Shown here piece after piece: positions 33,507-41,021 of a stretch of 64,000 nt of DNA. How positions within the stretch are numbered: position 1 is the stretch's first letter; every line of letters starts with the position of its first letter. Source of the stretch: Streptomyces sp. WM6386. Its GTDB lineage: Bacteria; Actinomycetota; Actinomycetes; Streptomycetales; Streptomycetaceae. Where the stretch lies: NCBI RefSeq assembly GCF_000972385.1, contig NZ_JXTE01000006.1, positions 152,075-216,074 of the forward strand, given 5' to 3'. Below the pieces are notes generated by a model. It made no database searches and was not told the origin of the DNA. It worked only from the letters and a program-made list of their open reading frames with translations. The translations under genes and the position numbers were made by a program.

Positions 33507-34769
33507 ATGACCAACCCCGCTCCCCAGGCCCGGGCCTCCGCGCTGCTCGGCCGCCCCAAGCTGTGGGTGGTGCCCACCCTCCTGAGCGGACTGCTCGCCC
33601 TGCTGCTGTCGCTGCTGTACATGGGCGGCATCGTCAATCCGCAGGGCGACCTCAAGGACCTGCCGATCGCGCTCGTCAACGCCGACACCGGCAAGCCGCC
33701 GGCGGGGCAGGAGCAGAACCTGGGGACGCAGATCGCCGCGGCGATCATGTCGGACACCTCGAGCGACAGGGCCGACTGGCGGCAACTCACCCGGACGCAG
33801 GCCCAGGACGAGCTGGACTCGGGCAAGGTCTACGGCGCCCTCGTCATCCCCGCCGACTTCACCGCCTCCGTCGGTGCGCTCACCGGCGCCGGCGCCGGCG
33901 CGCGGCCGACGCTCACCGTGCTCACCAACCCCGGCAAGGGCAGCCTCGGCTCCTCCCTCGCCAGTCAGATCAGCACGCAGACGGCACACCAGGCCTCGCA
34001 GACCATCGGCAGGCAGCTCACCCGGTCGGCCCCGCGGGCCGACGCCACGCAGAAGCTGCTGCTCGCCGACCCCGTGGCCGTCTCCACCGAGGTGGGCCAC
34101 CCCGTCGGCACCCACAGCGGGCTGGGGCTGACCGCCTTCTACTACACGCTGCTGCTCGTCCTGGCCGGCTTCATGGGCGGCAACATCATCAGCAACGGCG
34201 TCGACACCGCACTCGGCTACGCCGACAACGAGATCGGCCCCTGGCACACCCGGCTGCCCACCGTGCCGATCAGCCGTACCCAGACGCTGCTGCTGAAGAT
34301 GGCGATGACCGCGGGCATCACCGTGCTCACCGTCTCCCTGGTGATGCTCGCCTGCGTCACGATCCTGGGCATGGACGCGACTCATCTCCCGCTGCTGTGG
34401 ATCTACTCCTACTGCGCGTCGCTCGCGGTCGGCCTGGGCGTGCAGGCGATCAACGCCGCGTTCGGCGGCATCGGACAGCTCGTGTCGATGTTCGTGTTCA
34501 TCGTCCTGGGCCTGCCGTCCTCGGGCGCCACCGTCCCGCTCCAGGCGGTGCCGGCCTTCTACCGCTTCCTGTCCCACTTCGAGCCCATGCGCCAGCTCGG
34601 CGACGGCGTCCGCGCGATCCTCTACTTCGACGCACGCGGCGACGCGGGCCTCACCCGCGCCTGGACGATGACCGCGCTCGGCGCCGCCCTCGGCATCCTC
34701 TTCGGCTTCGCGATGACCGTCTACTACGACCGCAAGGGCCACGGCCGCCTGACGCCGCAGCCCGCCTGA
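33507..34769 (+). CDS. Pip/YhgE-type (DUF3533/ABC-2-like) membrane protein
   Basis: A 420-aa membrane protein. One N-terminal helix (PTLLSGLLALLLSLLYMGG, ~18-40) is followed by a ~180-residue extracytoplasmic domain beginning DLPIALVNADTG, the hallmark of YhgE/Pip and DUF3533 proteins. Five C-terminal helices follow in an ABC-2 permease-like arrangement (ending LGAALGILFGFAMTVYYDRK). The ATG at 33507 follows AGGGAGAG. No ATPase gene is adjacent. Homologues are linked to drug efflux or virulence-factor export; a specific role here is not evident. Confidence 0.8.
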   Translation: MTNPAPQARASALLGRPKLWVVPTLLSGLLALLLSLLYMGGIVNPQGDLKDLPIALVNADTGKPPAGQEQNLGTQIAAAIMSDTSSDRADWRQLTRTQAQDELDSGKVYGALVIPADFTASVGALTGAGAGARPTLTVLTNPGKGSLGSSLASQISTQTAHQASQTIGRQLTRSAPRADATQKLLLADPVAVSTEVGHPVGTHSGLGLTAFYYTLLLVLAGFMGGNIISNGVDTALGYADNEIGPWHTRLPTVPISRTQTLLLKMAMTAGITVLTVSLVMLACVTILGMDATHLPLLWIYSYCASLAVGLGVQAINAAFGGIGQLVSMFVFIVLGLPSSGATVPLQAVPAFYRFLSHFEPMRQLGDGVRAILYFDARGDAGLTRAWTMTALGAALGILFGFAMTVYYDRKGHGRLTPQPA

Positions 34770-34802
34770 GACGGGCCGCGACGCCGGAGGCGGGTCATGC
34801 GG

Positions 34803-35657
34803 TCACGCCGTGCCGAGCGCCGTGCGCAGGGTCGCGACGGCCTGGTCGATCGCGGCTCGGGCGGCGTGGGTTTCGCGCAGGGCGTTGAGCATGACGAAGT
34901 CGTGGATGATGCCCTGGTAGCGGACGGCGGTGACGGGGACGCCGGCTTCGCGGAGCTTGTTGGCGTAGGCCTCGCCCTCGTCGCGCAGGACGTCGGCCTC
35001 GCCGGTGATGACCAGGGCCGGGGGCAGGCCGGTGAGCTGTTCGGTGCTCGCGCGCAGCGGGGAGGCGGTGATCTGGGCGCGCTCGGCCTCGTCGGTCGTG
35101 TACTGGTCCCAGAACCACTCCATGGCGTCGCGGCGCAGGAAGTAGCCCTGGGCGAACTGGTGGTAGGAGCCGGTGTCGAAGGCGGCGTCGGTGACCGGGT
35201 AGAAGAGCACCTGCTGGACCAGGGGGACGTCACCGCGCTGCTTGGCCATCAGGGTGAGCGCGGCGGTCATGTTGCCGCCGACGGAGTCCCCCGCGACAGC
35301 GATCCGGGAGGCGTCCAGGTCCTTCGACGCGCCCTCCCGCACGATCCACTTGGCCACGGCGTAGTTCTGTTCGATCGCGACCGGGTAGCGGGCCTCGGGC
35401 GAGAGGTCGTACTCGGGGAAGACCACGGCGGCGCCGGCGCCGACGGCGAGTTCGCGGACGAGGCGGTCGTGGGTGTGGGCGTTGCCGAAGACCCAGCCGG
35501 CGCCGTGGATGTAGACGATCACGGGGAGGGTGCCCTGGGCGTCCGCCGGGCGGACGATCCGGGCGCGGACCTCGCCGGTGGGCCCGCCGGACACGGTGAT
35601 CCACTCCTCGTCGACGGCGGGCCCGGCGATGTCGCCGGACTGCACCTCGTCGACCAC
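34803..35657 (-). CDS. alpha/beta hydrolase (HSL family), N-terminus cut by amber codon
   Basis: The 284-aa reading part holds a complete hydrolase core: oxyanion motif YIHGAGW, nucleophile Ser in GDSVGGN, Asp in GEADVLRDEG and His in GIIHDF. The natural protein should begin at ATG 35771 (MSDQTGTRPVLEPAAQAFV, after GAGGAG), but codon 20 is TAG at 35714-35712, where homologues usually have an acidic residue. Translation could restart at the GTG at 35657 (VDEVQSG). The gene is either expressed from that site, nonfunctional, or affected by a base error. It is divergent from the OhrR/MarR gene, which probably regulates it. Confidence 0.75.
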   Translation of the reverse strand: MVDEVQSGDIAGPAVDEEWITVSGGPTGEVRARIVRPADAQGTLPVIVYIHGAGWVFGNAHTHDRLVRELAVGAGAAVVFPEYDLSPEARYPVAIEQNYAVAKWIVREGASKDLDASRIAVAGDSVGGNMTAALTLMAKQRGDVPLVQQVLFYPVTDAAFDTGSYHQFAQGYFLRRDAMEWFWDQYTTDEAERAQITASPLRASTEQLTGLPPALVITGEADVLRDEGEAYANKLREAGVPVTAVRYQGIIHDFVMLNALRETHAARAAIDQAVATLRTALGTA

Positions 35658-35711
35658 CTTACGGCCCTCGACCGGGCCGAGATCGAAGAGGTACGGCGGG
35701 TTCGCGGTCGC

Positions 35712-35714
35712 CTA
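35712..35714 (-). other. in-frame amber stop (codon 20) in the hydrolase gene
   Basis: CTA on the plus strand reads TAG on the minus strand. It interrupts an otherwise continuous frame from ATG 35771 to 34803: AAQAFV, stop, ATANPPYLFDLGP. One base change (TAG from GAG) would restore a 322-aa protein. Confidence 0.8.
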
Positions 35715-35860
35715 GACGAAGGCCTGGGCGGCGGGCTCGAGGACGGGGCGGGTGCCGGTCTGGTCGGACATGGCGATCTCCTCGCAAGGGGTGGCCGCGG
35801 GCGCGCTCCGTCGACGCTGTTTCGTCAGGAGCGGCGGCACATCCATGACTGTAGCGCTCG

Positions 35861-35930
35861 ATTTAGTCGTGCACAACTTAATCAAGGACGACTATTTATT
35901 TCGCGACTGTTTATGGCTCGATAGAATCGA
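35861..35930. promoter_or_regulatory. divergent operator region between hydrolase and MarR/OhrR genes
   Basis: An AT-rich island in a GC-rich genome. It holds a near-palindrome centred on GTGCAC (35861-35882), a direct repeat CGACTATTTAT/CGACTGTTTAT at 35889-35899 and 35904-35914 with a 15-bp period, and a perfect TCGAT-AGA-ATCGA dyad at 35918-35930. MarR proteins bind such dyads, so autoregulation and control of the hydrolase are likely. Confidence 0.5.
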
Positions 35931-35956
35931 GAGGACTCAATCAAAGGAGCCAGGCC

Positions 35957-36409
35957 ATGAGTACTGCCGAACCGAAGCACGACGGTTCCCTGCTCCTCGA
36001 CGACCAGCTGTGCTTCGCCCTCTACGCCGCCTCCCGCGCGGTCACCGCCCGCTACCGGCCCCTGCTCGACGAGCTGCAGCTGACCTACCCGCAGTACCTG
36101 GTCATGCTCGTGCTGTGGGAGCAGGACTCGATCTCGGTCCGCGATCTGGGCACCGCTCTCCAGCTGGAGTCCAGCACCCTCTCCCCGCTGCTGAAGCGCC
36201 TGGAGGCGCACGGCCTGCTGCGCCGTGAACGCCGCCCGGAGGACGAGCGCTCGGTCTCCCTCACCCTCACCGACGCGGGAGCCGAGCTGCGCGAGCGGGC
36301 GCAGACGGTTCCGGTGGCCATCGGGGACGCCATGGGACTGACCCCCGAACAGGACGCCACGGCCAAGCAGTTGCTCCGCCTGCTCACCGCCAACGTCGGC
36401 GAGGTCTGA
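35957..36409 (+). CDS. MarR-family regulator, OhrR-like
   Basis: A 150-aa winged-helix dimeric repressor. The N-terminal LLDDQLCFALYAASRAV places a cysteine at residue 19, the position of the peroxide-sensing Cys in OhrR. SVRDLGTALQLESSTLSPLLKRLE is the recognition region (split around residue 75), and RRPEDERSVSLTLT is the wing. OhrR usually controls an organic hydroperoxide reductase. Here the divergent partner is an alpha/beta hydrolase, which suggests oxidant- or lipid-linked hydrolase induction. The start ATG at 35957 is preceded by AAAGGAG. Confidence 0.88.
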   Translation: MSTAEPKHDGSLLLDDQLCFALYAASRAVTARYRPLLDELQLTYPQYLVMLVLWEQDSISVRDLGTALQLESSTLSPLLKRLEAHGLLRRERRPEDERSVSLTLTDAGAELRERAQTVPVAIGDAMGLTPEQDATAKQLLRLLTANVGEV

Positions 36410-36412
36410 CGC

Positions 36413-36868
36413 TCAGCCCTCGACCAGCCGCGCGAGATGGGCCAGCGCCATCCGCGTACCCTCCTCGTTCTGGTCCGCCGGCACGGCGTCGGGAATCCCT
36501 TCGTGCAGGACGACGACCTCGGTCCCGCCCGCCGTCTCGGTGAGCGTGGTCGTCATCGTCATCGTGCCGCGCAGGGCGGGGTCCCCGGTCTCGAACTCGA
36601 ACTCCTCGACCACCCGCTCGTCCGGCACGAGCCGCAGGAACCGGCCGTGGTACGTGTCCGTGTGCGAGCCGGACTTGCCGGTGCCGGTCGGCAGGTCGTA
36701 GGTGAGGGAGATACGGAACGCGCCACCCTCCCGGGCATCGAAGGCGTGCACCTCGCTGCTCATCCCCTCGGGCACCCGCCACCTGGCGAGCGCGCCGGCG
36801 TCCACGAGCATCCGGTAGACGGCCGCACGCGGGGCGTTCACACGACAGGAGACGCGGGTCGAGTACAT
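36413..36868 (-). CDS. AHSA1/SRPBCC-family protein
   Basis: A 151-aa START-like protein: APRAAVYRMLVDAGALARWR at the front, then GGAFRISLTYD, GRFLRLVPDERVVEEFEFE and MTMTTTLTETAGGTEVVVLHEG at the end. These are typical of the activator-of-Hsp90-ATPase-homologue (AHSA1) branch that binds small hydrophobic ligands. It converges with the MarR gene (3-bp gap) and diverges from DUF779. The ATG at 36868 (MYSTRV) is the first sensible start. Ligand and role are unknown. Confidence 0.85.
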   Translation of the reverse strand: MYSTRVSCRVNAPRAAVYRMLVDAGALARWRVPEGMSSEVHAFDAREGGAFRISLTYDLPTGTGKSGSHTDTYHGRFLRLVPDERVVEEFEFETGDPALRGTMTMTTTLTETAGGTEVVVLHEGIPDAVPADQNEEGTRMALAHLARLVEG

Positions 36869-36889
36869 GCCCCCACCCTGCTCCGGGGT

Positions 36890-36907
36890 GCAACCTTCTC
36901 GCAACGT
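36890..36907 (+). promoter_or_regulatory. GCAAC-N6-GCAACGT motif upstream of DUF779 gene
   Basis: GCAAC at 36890-36894, six bases, GCAACGT at 36901-36907. This has the same spacing and sequence as the element at 805-822 upstream of the ExaC-like aldehyde dehydrogenase. It ends 22 bp before the DUF779 start codon. Confidence 0.4.
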
Positions 36908-36929
36908 GGCGCGTGCTGCGCTGGGGCAC

Positions 36930-37319
36930 ATGTATGAGGAGACCCCGCGCGTCGAGCTCACCCCCGCGGCCGCCGATCTGCTGCGCCGGCTGCACGAGGC
37001 GCACGGCCCGCTGATGTTCCATCAGTCCGGCGGCTGCTGCGACGGCAGCGCCCCCATGTGCTACCCGGCGGGCGAGTTCCGCACCGGCGGCTCGGACGTG
37101 CTGCTCGCGGAGCTGGAGGTCGAGGGCGTCGGGGAGGCGGTGACGTTCTGGATGTCGCGCAGCCAGTTCGAGGTGTGGAGCCACACCCGGCTGATCGTCG
37201 ACGTCGTCGAGGGGCGTGGCAGCGGCTTCTCGCTCGAAGCACCCGAAGGGGTGCGTTTCCTGATCCGTTCCCGTCTTCTCGGCTCCTGGACAGACTGCCG
37301 TCTGGTGCACTTCCTCTGA
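36930..37319 (+). CDS. DUF779 family protein
   Basis: A 129-aa protein starting ELTPAAADLLRRLHEAHGPL, then MFHQSGGCCDGSAPMCYP, which carries the characteristic Cys-Cys-Asp and Cys of DUF779. The paired cysteines suggest metal or thiol chemistry. In many bacteria the gene adjoins an ExaC-type aldehyde dehydrogenase. Here that dehydrogenase is 34 kb away, but both share an upstream motif. ATG at 36930 (MYEETPRVE) chosen by family start; a GTG at 36906 is possible but overlaps the motif. Confidence 0.85.
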   Translation: MYEETPRVELTPAAADLLRRLHEAHGPLMFHQSGGCCDGSAPMCYPAGEFRTGGSDVLLAELEVEGVGEAVTFWMSRSQFEVWSHTRLIVDVVEGRGSGFSLEAPEGVRFLIRSRLLGSWTDCRLVHFL

Positions 37320-37354
37320 GTCCTGGGACAGTTGACGAGACCTCAGGGGGGACT

Positions 37355-38593
37355 GTGACGCTTCGTCAGAACAGGTTCCGAGCAGGCAGAGCGGTACTGA
37401 CGTTTCTCACGGCATGCGGTGTGCTGGCCGGTGCGGTCCTGACGGGGGCGGCACCGGCCGGCGCCGCGCAGGCCGCCGTCCGGATCGCGTCGGGCGTCAC
37501 ATACCAGCAGTACGACATCCAGGCGGCCAAGGGCCCCACGCGCATCCATGTCCTCACCGTCAACCTGCGCGATCCGCACGTCCGGCTCGACCTGCTGCAT
37601 CCGGGAGCGGTCGCCGCGCGGGCGCCCGTCTCGCAACTGGCGGACACCCAGGGTGCGATCGCGGGCGTCAACGGCGACTTCTTCAACATCACCGAGACCC
37701 AGCACCCCGGCGTCGAAGCGACCGGCGCGAGCGTGGGCCCGGCGATCGCGGGCGGCCGCACGCTCAAGGCGGCGGTGCCCGACGGCCAGCGTTTCGGCCC
37801 CGCGATGCCACCGGGCACCTCCACCAGGAACGTGCTCGGCATGGGGGTCGACCGACGGGCCCGGCTCGACAGCCTTGCCCTGTCCGGATCCGTCCGCACT
37901 CCCTGGACGCTGCTGCCGCTGGGCGGGCTCAATCAGTACGCGCTGCCGGTCGACTCCGTCGGCGCCTTCACCAGCACCTGGGGCAGCGCCTCCCGGGTGC
38001 GTGCCACCTGCGGCACGGACACCGACCGGGCCGCCCCGTGCAGCACGGACACCTACGAGGTGACGGTCCGGCGGGACCGGGTCGTGGCGGCCGCCGAGAC
38101 CCCGGGCGGCGGTCCCGTCGCCGCGGGTACCACCGTGCTCGTCGGCCGGGAGGAGGGCGCGCGGCAGTTACGGAAACTCTCTGTCGGCGAGCGCGTACGG
38201 GTCCGGCACGGCCTGGTCGCCTCGGCGACCCGGATCCCGTACCGCTTCGCCATCGGCGGCTACCCGGTCCTCGACGACGGACAGCCGCTGCCCGGCCTCG
38301 ACGGCACGACCGCTGCCGTGCGCACCGCCGTGGGGATCACGGACGGCGGCCGGCGGGTGCTGCTGCTCGCGGTGGACGGGGCGGACGCATACCGCACGGG
38401 TCTGACTGTCGCCGAAGTGGCGGACACCATGAAGGGGTTGGGCTCGGTCGACGCCTTCAGCCTGGACGGCGGCGGTTCGTCGACGCTGGTCACCCGCGAT
38501 CCCGGGGCGGGTGCCGTGTCGGTGCGCAACCACCCCACCGGCGGCGCCGAACGCCCGGTACCGAACGGCATCGGGGTCTTCTCGACCGGATGA
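37355..38593 (+). CDS. secreted phosphodiester glycosidase (NAGPA-like), with TTA codon
   Basis: A 412-aa exported protein. A signal peptide at the start (RAVLTFLTACGVLAGAVLTG, then APAGAAQA) precedes a phosphodiester glycosidase domain with AIAGVNGDFFNI and the C-terminal DAFSLDGGGSSTLV. Family members cleave GlcNAc-phosphodiester or related glycosyl bonds, probably in cell-wall or extracellular glycan. The GTG at 37355 follows GGGGGG. Codon 272 (38168-38170) is TTA, the codon read by the developmental bldA tRNA, so full translation is probably limited to late growth. Confidence 0.85.
   Translation: MTLRQNRFRAGRAVLTFLTACGVLAGAVLTGAAPAGAAQAAVRIASGVTYQQYDIQAAKGPTRIHVLTVNLRDPHVRLDLLHPGAVAARAPVSQLADTQGAIAGVNGDFFNITETQHPGVEATGASVGPAIAGGRTLKAAVPDGQRFGPAMPPGTSTRNVLGMGVDRRARLDSLALSGSVRTPWTLLPLGGLNQYALPVDSVGAFTSTWGSASRVRATCGTDTDRAAPCSTDTYEVTVRRDRVVAAAETPGGGPVAAGTTVLVGREEGARQLRKLSVGERVRVRHGLVASATRIPYRFAIGGYPVLDDGQPLPGLDGTTAAVRTAVGITDGGRRVLLLAVDGADAYRTGLTVAEVADTMKGLGSVDAFSLDGGGSSTLVTRDPGAGAVSVRNHPTGGAERPVPNGIGVFSTG
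38168..38170 (+). promoter_or_regulatory. TTA leucine codon (bldA-dependent translation)
   Basis: In-frame TTA in GARQ-L-RKL of the phosphodiester glycosidase. TTA is extremely rare in Streptomyces genes and is read only by the bldA tRNA. It is the only in-frame TTA I noticed in the window. Confidence 0.8.
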
Positions 38594-38596
38594 ACC

Positions 38597-38791
38597 TCAG
38601 GGCCGGAGGCTGCTGACGATGTCCGCCGTCGCCGTGAGGCCGCTGTGGATGGTCGGGGCGATGCTCGTACTGGCCATGTAGAAGCCGAGCAGTGCGCACA
38701 CCAGCGCGTGCGAGACCTTCAGCCCGCCGTTGCGCAGGAAGATCACCGCCAGGATCAGCAGCAACATCACCACAGAGATGGAAATCGCCAT
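38597..38791 (-). CDS. small membrane protein, 64 aa
   Basis: MAISISVVMLLLILAVIFL is a first transmembrane helix, followed by RNGGLKVSHALVCALLGFYM as a second. The tail is TSIAPTIHSGLTATADIVSS. The ATG at 38791 has GGAGGAGG about 8 bases upstream. A hairpin-like two-helix topology suggests a membrane-embedded small protein. I do not know its function. It ends 4 bp after the convergent glycosidase gene. Confidence 0.75.
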   Translation of the reverse strand: MAISISVVMLLLILAVIFLRNGGLKVSHALVCALLGFYMASTSIAPTIHSGLTATADIVSSLRP

Positions 38792-38903
38792 CGTCGGCCT
38801 CCTCCGCCACGCCAGTAACGCCTGGTTCACGGCGTTCGGCCGCAAGTGTGGCGTAGCGGAGGGTTCGTCCGGGCGGCTGACCTGTCCGCCGAACGTGTGG
38901 TTT

Positions 38904-39767
38904 CTACGCCGACCGGTGGGCGTCCGGGAAGGCTTCGAGGCCGGCGAGGTCGTCGGTGTTGAGGTAGTCGACGCCGGCGGCGAGCAGCTCGCCCCACAGC
39001 GCGTCACGCGCGGGACCCGCCAGGTCCTGCGTGGCCCAGAAGCGCACCTTCTGCCCGCGCGCATGAGCGGCCCGGACGATGCCGCGCAGCTTCCGCCGCT
39101 CGACGTCGGGGAAGGCCCCCACGCCCTGCCAGGTGAAGTTGAGCGTCCAGTTGTCGCTGATCAGCGAGATGAGGGAGGAGGGCGCCGAGCTGCCGAGGTC
39201 GGCGAGGCGACCGTCGTAGAAGGCGCGTCGTACGGTCTGCGCCTCCATGGGCGCACGGGCGGCGCGGTCGCCGGAGATGACGGCGGTGACCGGGCCGGGG
39301 AGGACACGGCCGTGGGCGTACGCGGTGAACAGATGCTTGTAGCGCCGCAGATGCAGGTCGAGTTCGAGGTACGTCGAGGAGCCCTCGGTCTTGATGTCGA
39401 TGAGCAGTTGGAGGGGCGTCCGGTAACCCCGGTACACCGAGCCGTGGTTGGCCCTCACGCGGGCGGCCAGCGGGTCGAGGTAGAGGGATTCCAGGGTGCG
39501 GGTCGGGTCGAGGTCGTCCGCGGTGTGGCCGATGAGGAGCTGGTCGCCGACGAGGAAGATGTCGGCCTCGACGCTGCCGAAGCGGTGGTCGAGGGCGTCG
39601 AGGAGGGGGCGGGGGTGCTCGTAGTCGTTGTGGGCGTGGGCCCGCCACAACGGCCGCAGGTGGTGCTTGTGTTCACCCGCGAACGCGTCGGTGGCGGGCA
39701 GGGCGACGGCGCCCGCGAGGGCGGCGCCGAGGGTGGTGAGGGCTCTGCGACGGGTGATGAGGGCCAT
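38904..39767 (-). CDS. secreted GDPD/PI-PLC-like phosphodiesterase (Tat signal)
   Basis: A 287-aa protein with a twin-arginine-like signal (TRRRALTTLGAALAGAVALP) at the start. HAHNDYEHPRPLLDAL supplies the family's first His and Asn-Asp. EADIFLVGDQLLIGH and LLIDIKTEG give acidic metal ligands of a TIM-barrel phosphodiesterase, related to glycerophosphodiester phosphodiesterase and PI-PLC. The C-terminal FWATQDL and GVDYLNTDDL are typical. The ATG at 39767 follows AAGGGAGG. A role in extracellular phospholipid or teichoic-acid degradation is inferred. Confidence 0.85.
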   Translation of the reverse strand: MALITRRRALTTLGAALAGAVALPATDAFAGEHKHHLRPLWRAHAHNDYEHPRPLLDALDHRFGSVEADIFLVGDQLLIGHTADDLDPTRTLESLYLDPLAARVRANHGSVYRGYRTPLQLLIDIKTEGSSTYLELDLHLRRYKHLFTAYAHGRVLPGPVTAVISGDRAARAPMEAQTVRRAFYDGRLADLGSSAPSSLISLISDNWTLNFTWQGVGAFPDVERRKLRGIVRAAHARGQKVRFWATQDLAGPARDALWGELLAAGVDYLNTDDLAGLEAFPDAHRSA

Positions 39768-39897
39768 GCCTGCCTCCCTTTGAGGGCGGTACGGACACCG
39801 GCGAGTATGGGGTCGCCGGTCCCTCAAAGGGCATGCCCGTGACAGGAGTTGGCCGGACTGCCGCCGTCTGTTCATCGCCCCCGCGCGGGGCACACGA

Positions 39898-39927
39898 AAA
39901 AGCCCGCCCCAGGTGGGACGGGCTTTT
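39898..39927. terminator. bidirectional Rho-independent-like terminator
   Basis: AAAAGCCCG at 39898-39906 pairs with CGGGCTTTT at 39919-39927, extended inward by CCC/GGG with one bulge. Both strands end in a T-run. It lies 12 bp beyond the stop of the acyl-CoA dehydrogenase operon on the minus strand. Confidence 0.85.
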
Positions 39928-39938
39928 CCTGGTGAACG

Positions 39939-41021
39939 TCAGGGAGCCTGGAGGTCCACGAGTTCGGCCAGTGCGGCACGGTGGGCGCCCGCGGTGCCGT
40001 AGGCGAGGGAGTCGGCCTTCGCCCGCTTGAGGTACAGGTGGATCGGGTGCTCCCACGTCATACCGATGCCGGCGTGCAGCTGCAGGGCCTCCTCGGCGGC
40101 GTGCACGGCGACGGAGGCCGCGTAGGCCTGAGCGACGGCGACCGCCACATCGGCGTCCTCACCCCTCGCCAGCGCGTCGGCGGCGTTGCGCGCCGCGGCC
40201 CGCAGGTTGACGACCTCCAGCCACAGCTGGGCGAGCCGGTGCTTGAGCGCCTGGAACCCGCCGACGGACCGGTTGAACTGCTTGCGCTCCTTCAGGTAGC
40301 GCACGGTCTCGGTCAACGTCCAGTCGGCGATGCCGAGTTGCTCGGAGGCGAGCAGTCCCGCTCCGGAGCGCAGCGCTCGCCGTACGGCGGGTTCGGCGTC
40401 GCCCAGGAGACGACCGGGCGCACCGTCCAGGGTCACGGTCGCGAGCGGCCGGGTCAGGTCCAGGGACACCTGCGCGGTGACGGCAGCGCTGGAAGCGTCC
40501 ACCGCGTACAGCCCGCCGTCGTCCGCCGGAACCAGCAGCACATCGGCGGCCGTGGCGTCCGCGATGCCGGTCAACTCCCCGTGCAGGGAGCCGTCTTCAT
40601 GGCGTACGACCTTGTAGGCGCCGCCCGCGGCGACGTGCAGCGAGACGGCGAGGGCGCCGATCTTCCGTCCCGACGCCAGCTCGGCGAGCAGGTCCTCGGT
40701 GCCGCAGGCCAGCAGCGCCTCGGTCGCGACGACGGCACTGGTGAGGTACGGCACCGGGGCGACCGCGCGCCCCAACTCCTCCAGCACGACAGCGACTTCG
40801 CGGTGCGTGGCACCCTGGCCGCCCTGCGCCTCCGGTACCAGGAGCCCGGCGAGGCCCATGCCGTCCGCGAGGGCCTTCCAGGCAGCGAGGTCGTGCGGGG
40901 CGTCGGACTCGGCGCGGGTGATGACGCCGGGGGCGTCGCAGTGGTCGGCGAGCAGGTCCCGTACGGCGGACCGCAGCGCGTCTTCCTCCTCCGAGTACAG
41001 CAGGTCGGGCGCCTTTTTCAT
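39939..41021 (-). CDS. acyl-CoA dehydrogenase subunit (FadE-like, small partner)
   Basis: A 360-aa flavoenzyme-fold protein of the shorter type found as the second gene of paired actinobacterial acyl-CoA dehydrogenases. It has the N-terminal helical SEEEDALRSAVRDLLADH and the C-terminal SEQLGIADWTLTETVRYLK, QFNRSVGGFQALKHRLA and EEALQLHAGIGMTWEHP. In these pairs one subunit supplies most of the FAD site and the other the base. It starts at ATG 41021 overlapping the previous stop (ATGA). Substrate probably a branched or steroid-side-chain-like CoA ester, from family only. Confidence 0.85.
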   Translation of the reverse strand: MKKAPDLLYSEEEDALRSAVRDLLADHCDAPGVITRAESDAPHDLAAWKALADGMGLAGLLVPEAQGGQGATHREVAVVLEELGRAVAPVPYLTSAVVATEALLACGTEDLLAELASGRKIGALAVSLHVAAGGAYKVVRHEDGSLHGELTGIADATAADVLLVPADDGGLYAVDASSAAVTAQVSLDLTRPLATVTLDGAPGRLLGDAEPAVRRALRSGAGLLASEQLGIADWTLTETVRYLKERKQFNRSVGGFQALKHRLAQLWLEVVNLRAAARNAADALARGEDADVAVAVAQAYAASVAVHAAEEALQLHAGIGMTWEHPIHLYLKRAKADSLAYGTAGAHRAALAELVDLQAP

